Shown here piece by piece: positions 1 through 5,044 of a DNA stretch of 5,044 bases. Position 1 is the first letter of the stretch. The number at the start of each line of letters is the position of its first letter. The notes under the pieces are model-generated. The model was not told the DNA's origin, did not search any database, and was given only the letters and a program-made list of their open reading frames with translations. A program made the translations under genes and the position numbers. The DNA is from Saprospiraceae bacterium (lineage in GTDB: Bacteria > Bacteroidota > Bacteroidia > Chitinophagales > Saprospiraceae), in NCBI GenBank assembly GCA_023299965.1, contig JALZVN010000360.1, positions 1 through 5,044 on the forward strand. Reading direction: 5' to 3'.

Positions 1-1196
1 GCGCATGGAGCACTGTATAGTAAGGCAACAGTTCCAGCCACAATAGGCGTAGCAACACTTGTCCCAAGTTCAAAACTATAATTGTCATTAGGGGCAGTGG
101 TTAGATTATCTACACCAGGTGCACCAATATCTATAGATAGTGCACCAAATGCTGCTGATGGTACCTTTGTATTAAATCGATCTGTATTCGTTACTGCAAT
201 CATGTAGTCTGAGGTACACGTAGTGGGCATATCTCCAGCTATATCAACATCTGCATTCAAATTGTCTGTAGCGCAAACGTTTAATATTCCTGTATTACCA
301 ACGGTATCATATAGGTTGCACCAAATAGGATGATCATTGGCAAAGGCTGCTCTAATCCCAATAGACATTGAGGAGACAACGATGTACGCGCCTTCCTGCC
401 CATTACTTTTATTATATCTATCTCTCGTATCCGCTAGATATCTTAGTGCTTCTATGATTTCCGCTTCAGTAACAAGTCCACTTAAGAACATTAATTTAAC
501 GTCCCAAATGGCTCCACTGACACCAAATTGATTATTTCCTCTAGCGCCAGCAACACCAGCAACTGTAGTCCCATGAAGCATAGCACCAGTAGTCGTTCCA
601 TGAGTGTCATTGTTAGAGGAGAAATTCCAACCTTCATAATCATCGGTAAATCCATTCCCATCGTTGTCAATCCCATCGTCAGGTATTTCGTCAGTATTGA
701 GCCATAGGTTTGGCGCAAGATCTTGGTGATCAACATCAAATCCATTATCTAATACGGCTAACACAATTTCTCGTCCATTGATATCATTTCCTCCAGTAGT
801 TATATTCCACGCTTCTTCTGCTTGCACAGAAGTCAAATACCATTGATCTGAAAAAAGACCATCATTGGGAGTTGTTCTAGGTTCTGCCAAGTAATTCGCT
901 TGAACATGGAGTACTTCGTTATCATTCTTTAATTCCTGGAGAATTTCGTCCATAGAGAACTGACTTTCATCAAAACGTAAAAGATGTAATTCGATTTCAG
1001 GGTATAATTCTTTTGTCACCCTGTACTTATCGTAGTATTTGGTTTGGAATCCCTGAGCGACTTTCTTCGCTTGAGTATATTGCTTGAATTGAACAATTAC
1101 TTCCCCTTGACGATAGTCCAATTCTTGCCCAGTGACACAAGTTGGAAGTATAAAAATCATACAAAGGGTGATAAAATGAAGTGTGTTAAGGTGCAT
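1..1196 (-). CDS. Secreted subtilisin-like serine protease (S8 family), 3' end cut off by window edge
   Basis: This is an exported serine endopeptidase; 398 codons are visible from an ATG at 1196-1194, and the reading frame is still open at base 1. Residues 1-24 form a signal peptide with a hydrophobic core and a likely cut after VTGQ. Residues about 28-105 resemble an inhibitor-type or fervidolysin-like propeptide (GEVIVQF start). The catalytic domain follows: Asp150 in VLAVLDNGFD, His208 in LHGTTVAGVAG, Ser380 in GTSVATPIVAG, and Asn312 (CATDN) as the probable oxyanion residue. The triad is therefore intact. A calcium-site-like stretch DDGIDNDGNGFTDD lies at 173-186, and DMPTTCTSDY at 322-331 is the pattern seen in Bacteroidota members of the family. 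The usual DSG/DTG around the Asp is DNG here. The C-terminus, where a T9SS sorting domain would be expected by analogy, lies outside the window. The gene starts 4 bases after the BtuF-like stop codon with no Shine-Dalgarno sequence, which suggests co-transcription. Substrate unknown. Confidence 0.93.
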   Translation of the reverse strand, partial: MHLNTLHFITLCMIFILPTCVTGQELDYRQGEVIVQFKQYTQAKKVAQGFQTKYYDKYRVTKELYPEIELHLLRFDESQFSMDEILQELKNDNEVLHVQANYLAEPRTTPNDGLFSDQWYLTSVQAEEAWNITTGGNDINGREIVLAVLDNGFDVDHQDLAPNLWLNTDEIPDDGIDNDGNGFTDDYEGWNFSSNNDTHGTTTGAMLHGTTVAGVAGARGNNQFGVSGAIWDVKLMFLSGLVTEAEIIEALRYLADTRDRYNKSNGQEGAYIVVSSMSIGIRAAFANDHPIWCNLYDTVGNTGILNVCATDNLNADVDIAGDMPTTCTSDYMIAVTNTDRFNTKVPSAAFGALSIDIGAPGVDNLTTAPNDNYSFELGTSVATPIVAGTVALLYSAPC

Positions 1197-1200
1197 CAAT

Positions 1201-1989
1201 CTATATATTTAATTCTTTGCGCAAATGTATAAAATACGTAGGTGCTAGGCTAAGCCTACTACCATACCATGAAAACATCGTTCCATCTACTAATGTTGCC
1301 TGAGCTGAGGGCAATATTTGTTTAAAATCAGCGATATGACTGCTTTTAAAGGGAAATGGCTCAGAGGATAGAAAAATGTACTCTATTCCAGCATTTTGCA
1401 GCTCTTTTTCGCCTATTTCTGGATATCTCGAAAGGTGCTCAAATCCGTTCTCAAAGCCTGCTTTTGAAAGCATATCGCTGATATAAGTGTCTCCTCCTGC
1501 GACCATCATTGGAGACTTCCAGATCATATAGGCAACTTTTGGTTTGTGAGTCTGTTCCGGTAGCCTGGAAAAATTTTGTTGGATGTCATTTAATAGTTGT
1601 AGACTAGTTTCCTGGGTATCTGTAATCTCGCCAATAATTCGAATCTTTTCAAGTGCATCCTCAAATGTTTTTATGTCTGATACATAGGTTGGAAATCTGG
1701 AAGACAGTTCTTCAATACTAGATTTGTCATTTTCCTCTTTATTGGCAAGAATAAGATCCGGTTGCAGGGCGTCAATCTTCTCTAAATGCAATGTTTTGGT
1801 TCCTCCAATCCTAGGCTTAGTTCTGAATATAAGCTCTGGAAAGATGCAAAATTTGGTGATCCCGACTATCTGCTCTGAAAGACCTAGATCATACAGCAAT
1901 TCTGTTAGAGAAGGGACTACAGAAACAATCCTTTGAGGTGGAAAAGTTTTGATTTGGACTTCCTTATGTAGATCGTCTATGATGTTCAT
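1201..1989 (-). CDS. BtuF-like helical-backbone metal receptor domain protein without signal peptide
   Basis: A 262-residue protein of the periplasmic-binding-protein fold that binds cobalamin or iron-siderophores (BtuF/FepB-type, Pfam PF01497). The domain begins at once: IDDLHKEVQI (3-12), PPQRIVSVVPSLTELLYDLG (17-36), VGITKFCIFP (42-51), RIGGTKTLHLEKIDALQPDL (60-79), ANKEEN (82-87), the mid-linker KVAYMIWKSPMMVAGGDTYI (151-170), LSSEPFPFK (207-215) and VDGTMFSWYGSRL (234-246). ATG at 1989 is chosen because the family-like sequence starts there. The frame stays open upstream to a TTG at 2160, but those 57 extra residues are arginine-rich, match no known domain to my eye, and lie in the GC-rich repeat element. 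With this start there is no signal peptide or lipobox, unlike true transport receptors, so the protein is probably cytoplasmic. Similar signal-less stand-alone proteins are, from memory, common in Bacteroidota and often labelled cobalamin-binding. No permease or ATPase gene is beside it. The ligand is unproven. Confidence 0.88.
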   Translation of the reverse strand: MNIIDDLHKEVQIKTFPPQRIVSVVPSLTELLYDLGLSEQIVGITKFCIFPELIFRTKPRIGGTKTLHLEKIDALQPDLILANKEENDKSSIEELSSRFPTYVSDIKTFEDALEKIRIIGEITDTQETSLQLLNDIQQNFSRLPEQTHKPKVAYMIWKSPMMVAGGDTYISDMLSKAGFENGFEHLSRYPEIGEKELQNAGIEYIFLSSEPFPFKSSHIADFKQILPSAQATLVDGTMFSWYGSRLSLAPTYFIHLRKELNI

Positions 1990-2161
1990 ACTGCAAGATA
2001 GTCTATTTGTTTTTGCGACAGGGATAGAAAGTGCGCGACGTCTCGACAGTAGTGTAACGGAAGTCGAGACAGAAGCGGTCACGACTTTTTTCAAGTCGGG
2101 ACGGGAGTGAAACGGACCACGAAATAGCCCGGTGCCTCTGGCAGTCGCCCAAGGCATCAAG
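1990..2161. repeat. GC-rich non-coding element with palindromes and internal imperfect repeats
   Basis: This stretch lies between the propeller-gene stop codon and the BtuF-like start. By hand count 2021-2160 is about 56% G+C (78 of 140), clearly richer than the AT-rich genes around it. It holds a perfect 8-bp inverted repeat, gtctcgac at 2040-2047 with gtcgagac at 2063-2070 (15-base loop), and a 6-bp stem, cgactt at 2082-2087 with aagtcg at 2093-2098. A 17-base motif at 2045-2061 recurs at 2100-2116 with 14 identities, and a looser copy lies at 2017-2033. Short matching ends gcgac (2015-2019) and gtcgc (2144-2148) could pair. No T-run follows the stems on either strand, so neither is a standard terminator. 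It is most likely a multicopy intergenic repeat of the sort common in Bacteroidota, or a structured RNA leader for the BtuF-like gene; copy number cannot be judged here. Its outer edges are approximate. Confidence 0.6.
2040..2070. other. Hairpin: 8-bp perfect stem, 15-base loop
   Basis: gtctcgac (2040-2047) and gtcgagac (2063-2070) are exact reverse complements. The stem does not extend by further pairs on either side. In leftward transcripts it would lie in the leader about 50 bases upstream of the BtuF-like ATG. No poly-U tract follows, so it is not a canonical intrinsic terminator. Confidence 0.7.
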
Positions 2162-3040
2162 CTAATCTACAACTACGAGAATTCTATCATTATTGTAGGC
2201 CATTCTAGTGATATTTTTTAAGCCATATTTGCTCAAATCAGCTACTTGTTCCCATTCCTTACTATTATTTGGGTCATAAAGATAAAGACTCGATTTACTC
2301 GCCATAAGTAGCCTCCCATCAGAAAGTATAGTGAAGTCTTCGGCTTCATCCAAGGTCTCCGTAATAATGGTAGACTTGAGGGTTGAGATATCCAATGATT
2401 TAATATACCAAGTTTTCTCACTTAGCTTTTGAACATACAGAAATTCATCGTTTATGGTCTTGCCCATACCTCTACCAATATTGGATGTGACTTGTACGAT
2501 ACTGTCATCACGTGTGTCCCCCTTGACCAAACTATGAGGATCGCCAACAAGGAACATCATGACCTCATGCCGATTCATCCAATAGTAATAGCCAACATTC
2601 TTGACTTCAGGAAAGAGAGGTTTGCCTTGGGTGGATTGATTAGTTGGGAATTCCCAAAGGCGCTGTGTCTCACCATCTGACTCTACTCGAACACAAGTGA
2701 AGTTTTTGGTGCCAGGTCTCAACTGAGGGCTATATTCTGCCTCTGGAGTATGGGTTACTTGATGCTTCTTTTTAGTAAATAGGTCAAGGGCATATATATC
2801 TGTTGTTTTTTCTCGCTCGAGCATGCTGGTCAAGTATAGCTTTCTAGCAGCTTTGAAATGAGGTTGGTTGTTGTATCCGGCAGGATTGTATCCAGTCAGT
2901 AGCTTTGGATAAGATAAAGTGAGCTGATCTCCGGATTCCTTGATTGTAAAACTGTATACTTTATGTGGTTCTTGAGCAGATAAGTCGAACTGCACACATA
3001 ACAATAAAATACAGGCGCTAATAGCGTGCATTATTTTCAT
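2162..3040 (-). CDS. Secreted TolB/WD40-like beta-propeller protein
   Basis: A 292-residue protein predicted to be exported. ATG at 3040 is chosen because it gives a standard signal peptide: MKIMHA, hydrophobic core ISACILLLCV, then DLSAQ with cleavage near residue 23. A GTG at 3088 in the same frame would add 16 residues before the signal peptide and is less likely. The mature part has repeated beta-blade units of the PD40/TolB type. Residues 81-129 run DIYALDL, QVTHTPEAEYSPQLRPG and then a TQRLWEF strand, the classic 'report the item, threshold, sort' blade. Further blades are at about 151-171, 189-218 (YIKSLDI) and 234-257 (LSDGRLLMASKSSLYLYDP), and a closing strand ITRMAYNNDRILVVVD ends the protein. 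No catalytic motif and no OmpA-like domain is visible, so this is not TolB itself. It probably acts as a periplasmic binding or scaffold protein; the partner is unknown. It is transcribed divergently from the sugar dehydrogenase gene. Its stop codon (2162-2164) abuts the GC-rich element. Confidence 0.85.
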   Translation of the reverse strand: MKIMHAISACILLLCVQFDLSAQEPHKVYSFTIKESGDQLTLSYPKLLTGYNPAGYNNQPHFKAARKLYLTSMLEREKTTDIYALDLFTKKKHQVTHTPEAEYSPQLRPGTKNFTCVRVESDGETQRLWEFPTNQSTQGKPLFPEVKNVGYYYWMNRHEVMMFLVGDPHSLVKGDTRDDSIVQVTSNIGRGMGKTINDEFLYVQKLSEKTWYIKSLDISTLKSTIITETLDEAEDFTILSDGRLLMASKSSLYLYDPNNSKEWEQVADLSKYGLKNITRMAYNNDRILVVVD

Positions 3041-3160
3041 AAGTTTCTCGTTTAGTTGGTATGAATTGCTTGATAATAGACAAAGCACTTCATACGATTA
3101 TGCAACATAAAATAATACTATAATAAAACGTATTTTTAGGACGCATAAAATAAATATACG
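3041..3160. promoter_or_regulatory. Divergent intergenic region, probable promoters for both directions
   Basis: These 120 bases separate the leftward propeller gene from the rightward dehydrogenase gene and must hold, or at least border, both start signals. The region is strongly AT-rich. For the rightward gene, TATTTTTA (3131-3138) is one base off the Bacteroidota -7 consensus TAnnTTTG, but no TTG lies at the right distance upstream. A TATAAT string sits at 3119-3124, though that is the Proteobacteria-type box and carries little weight here. A 10-base direct repeat, cataaaataa, occurs at 3106-3115 and 3144-3153. Both start codons lack a Shine-Dalgarno sequence and the rightward one has an A/T-rich leader, as is usual in this phylum. 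Exact promoters cannot be assigned. Confidence 0.4.
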
Positions 3161-5038
3161 ATGAAAAGATTAATATTCTTAACCGTTTCTTTTTTGATTT
3201 TTGCTTGGACTATAAATGGGCAATCTATTGGGCAGATACCATATAATATGACCATATCTGAAGTTGGAAGAGGTTTTTCTAGTCCAGTGGATATAGCCAA
3301 TGTAGGTGATGATCGATTATTCATAGTAGAGAGAAGCGGTCGCATTCGTATTTTGAATAGGGATGGATCGATAACTCAATTTCTAGATATCGACGATCGA
3401 GTAATAAATACTGGAGGACAAAGCGAACAAGGACTTTTAGCGCTTGAGTTTCATCATGATTTTGACAATACCAATTGGTTCTTTGTGCACTATACAGACA
3501 ATGATGGCAATACCGTAATCTCTAGATTTGAGGTGGATGCTGGCAACCCGAATCTTGCTCTAGCGGATAGTGAAAAAATAATTTTTACAGAAGAACAGCC
3601 TTTTGGAAATCATAATGGTGGGACTATAAAATTTGGTGCGGATAATATGCTTTATATTGGATTGGGTGATGGGGGCTCTTCAAATGACCCACAGAATTTT
3701 GCTCAAAACAGGAGTTCCTTGCTCGGTAAAATGCTTCGCATAGACATAGATAACGGGGATCCATATAGTGTACCCGCGGATAATCCCTTTGTGAATGATC
3801 CTGATACAAGAGATGAGATATGGGCTATAGGTTTGCGAAATCCTTGGAAATTTTCTTTTGATCGCTCAACGGGGGATTTATGGATAGGAGATGTTGGACA
3901 AAGAGATTGGGAAGAGATCAATTTTCAAAGTGTTGATTCTGAGGGAGGTGAGAACTATGGCTGGAGATGCCGTGAAGGAAATAATGATGCCATAACTTCT
4001 GGGTGTAGTGGTTCTTTTGACCCTGCCGTGGCGGAGTATAATCATGAAGGATTCACACATTGTTCGGTTACAGGAGGATATGTTTATCGAGGAGCACAAA
4101 ATATTCTTGAGGGTGCACCTCCTATTTATTTCTACGCTGACTATTGTTCAGGTAGTTTTTGGGGGGCATATCCGATAGAGGATGGTAGTGGATCTTTTGC
4201 TTCAGAGGAGTTAAATCAGTTTGGACAATTAGCTATCAGTACATTTGGAGAGGATAATGAAGGAGAGTTATATATAGCAGCGCTTAACAATGGGCGCGTT
4301 TATAGATTAGGCGTTAGTTGTAATATTGACGTGGAGTTGCAAGTAAGTGCGGCTTCTTGCGTGGAAGCAAGTGATGGAGCTATTCTACTTCCCGAGGAGA
4401 TAAGTGAACTGTATGATGTGGAGATTATCAATCTGGATGACCAAACCATTCAGAATGATCCTGCTGCATTGCCACCAGGTAACTATGAAATCATTATATC
4501 TAGATTTGGTTGTGAGCGGATATACAATGAGGAAGTGGTATTGATAGAGCAGGCTCCTCTACAAATTGAATTTGATGGATCAGATATATTTACTGTGCTT
4601 ACAGAAGGGGTAGCGTATAGTTGGTTTATAGATGGAGCATTGGTGCAGGAAGGACCTAGCAATGAACTCCCCTTACCATCAGGAGGCGGGACTATTACAC
4701 TAACAGTAGAAGTAGAGCTTGCTAATGGATGTGTTTTGGTTTCTTCAGATGCTTTTTTCATCCTAAACAGTATTGAAAAATTAGCCCATTTGATAGATTG
4801 GAAACTCTCGCCAAACCCAGTAGAGGATGTATTAACGGTGAGTTTGTCTACCTATAAGTCAGAAAAGTTTAGCCTTACTATTGCAGATACTTCTGGTAAA
4901 ATCATACAAACTCAGGATTACGAATTATTAGGTCAATCCGAATATAAAATAGACATGAAAGATCTAGCGTCGGGTGTTTACCTCTTGATGATATCTGATG
5001 GCAAGGCTACACAAACAGAACAATTTGTCAAGCATTAG
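3161..5038 (+). CDS. Secreted PQQ-dependent sugar dehydrogenase (GSDH family) with T9SS C-terminal sorting domain
   Basis: A complete 625-residue exported quinoprotein, expected to oxidise an aldose or related sugar using PQQ and calcium outside the cytoplasm. The signal peptide is residues 1-20 (MKRLIFLTVSFLIFAWTING). The six-bladed glucose/sorbosone dehydrogenase domain (PF07995) spans about 30-384: SPVDIA and DRLFIVERSGRIRIL (41-65), EQGLLALEFHHDF (89-101), GNHNGGTIKFGADNMLYIGLGDGG (149-172) with His151 as the likely catalytic base, GLRNPWKFSFD (224-234) with the Arg-Asn pair that contacts PQQ in the soluble glucose dehydrogenase, DVGQRDWEEIN (244-254), NYGWRCREG (265-273), VTGGYVYRG (303-311), YFYADYCSGSFWGAY (323-337) and FGEDNEGELY (362-371). 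After it, about 388-465 resembles a SprB-type repeat (SCVEASDGAI, LPPGNYEIIIS, GC) and 466-536 an Ig/PKD-like module. The end, 547-625 (LSPNPVEDVLTV to SGVYLLMISDG and TEQFVKH), is a type A T9SS sorting domain, so the enzyme is probably released or anchored at the surface. Substrate is not determined; aldose sugar dehydrogenases and HHIP-like proteins share the fold. Confidence 0.93.
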   Translation: MKRLIFLTVSFLIFAWTINGQSIGQIPYNMTISEVGRGFSSPVDIANVGDDRLFIVERSGRIRILNRDGSITQFLDIDDRVINTGGQSEQGLLALEFHHDFDNTNWFFVHYTDNDGNTVISRFEVDAGNPNLALADSEKIIFTEEQPFGNHNGGTIKFGADNMLYIGLGDGGSSNDPQNFAQNRSSLLGKMLRIDIDNGDPYSVPADNPFVNDPDTRDEIWAIGLRNPWKFSFDRSTGDLWIGDVGQRDWEEINFQSVDSEGGENYGWRCREGNNDAITSGCSGSFDPAVAEYNHEGFTHCSVTGGYVYRGAQNILEGAPPIYFYADYCSGSFWGAYPIEDGSGSFASEELNQFGQLAISTFGEDNEGELYIAALNNGRVYRLGVSCNIDVELQVSAASCVEASDGAILLPEEISELYDVEIINLDDQTIQNDPAALPPGNYEIIISRFGCERIYNEEVVLIEQAPLQIEFDGSDIFTVLTEGVAYSWFIDGALVQEGPSNELPLPSGGGTITLTVEVELANGCVLVSSDAFFILNSIEKLAHLIDWKLSPNPVEDVLTVSLSTYKSEKFSLTIADTSGKIIQTQDYELLGQSEYKIDMKDLASGVYLLMISDGKATQTEQFVKH

Positions 5039-5044
5039 GATTAA

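Noticed and set aside
491..745. Open frame of 84 codons on the minus strand
   Set aside because: It lies in a different frame inside the S8 protease catalytic domain, which has clear family motifs. Its composition is low-complexity methionine/leucine-rich.
1134..1145. Possible lipobox (LPTC, residues 17-20) in the protease signal peptide
   Set aside because: Pro at -2 and Thr at -1 do not fit the usual L-[AS]-[GA]-C pattern; cleavage after VTGQ by signal peptidase I fits better.
2082..2098. Short hairpin cgactt/aagtcg as an intrinsic terminator for the propeller gene
   Set aside because: On the transcribed (minus) strand the stem is not followed by a T-run, and the stem is only 6 bp. It is better treated as part of the GC-rich element.
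3041..3088. GTG start at 3088 for the propeller gene
   Set aside because: It would place 16 polar residues before a standard signal peptide that begins at the ATG at 3040.
3119..3124. TATAAT as the promoter of the dehydrogenase gene
   Set aside because: Bacteroidota primary sigma factors favour TAnnTTTG with an upstream TTG; a TATAAT string in a very AT-rich region is expected by chance.
3624..4099. Three overlapping minus-strand open frames opposite the dehydrogenase
   Set aside because: They are antisense shadows of the strongly conserved GSDH coding sequence and show no domain or start-signal support.

Overview
The window looks like AT-rich chromosomal DNA of a member of the Bacteroidota, most likely a marine or soil gliding-type lineage such as Saprospiria, Cytophagia or Flavobacteriia. 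The support is a C-terminal type IX secretion (T9SS) sorting domain on the sugar dehydrogenase, signal peptides ending in the typical 'AQ' or 'GQ' pattern, no Shine-Dalgarno sequences before the genes, and protein families with strong Bacteroidota flavour. The genus cannot be fixed from the sequence.

Layout: three genes point left and one points right, from a shared 120-base AT-rich divergent intergenic region (3041-3160). Leftward, in transcription order, they are: a small secreted TolB/WD40-like beta-propeller protein (3040 to 2162); a GC-rich, repeat-containing non-coding element of about 170 bases (2161 to 1990); a BtuF-like helical-backbone metal-receptor domain protein that starts without a signal peptide (1989 to 1201); and, after only 4 bases, a secreted subtilisin-family (S8) protease (1196 to 1) that is cut off by the window edge just after its catalytic serine. 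Rightward is a complete 625-residue secreted PQQ-dependent sugar dehydrogenase (3161 to 5038) with a SprB-like/Ig-like linker and a T9SS C-terminal domain.

Three of the four proteins are exported and the fourth appears cytoplasmic. Nothing shows that they form one pathway. The close BtuF-like/protease junction suggests co-transcription, but the element between the propeller gene and the BtuF-like gene may break or modulate the run.

No RNA genes, CRISPR arrays, insertion sequences or defence systems are visible. The least explained piece is the GC-rich element at about 2015-2160. It contains an 8-bp perfect palindromic stem, a second 6-bp stem and imperfect copies of a roughly 17-base motif. 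It stays open in frame with the BtuF-like gene, so it produces a spurious 57-residue N-terminal extension if the longest ORF is taken. It is best read as an interspersed intergenic repeat or structured RNA element rather than coding sequence.
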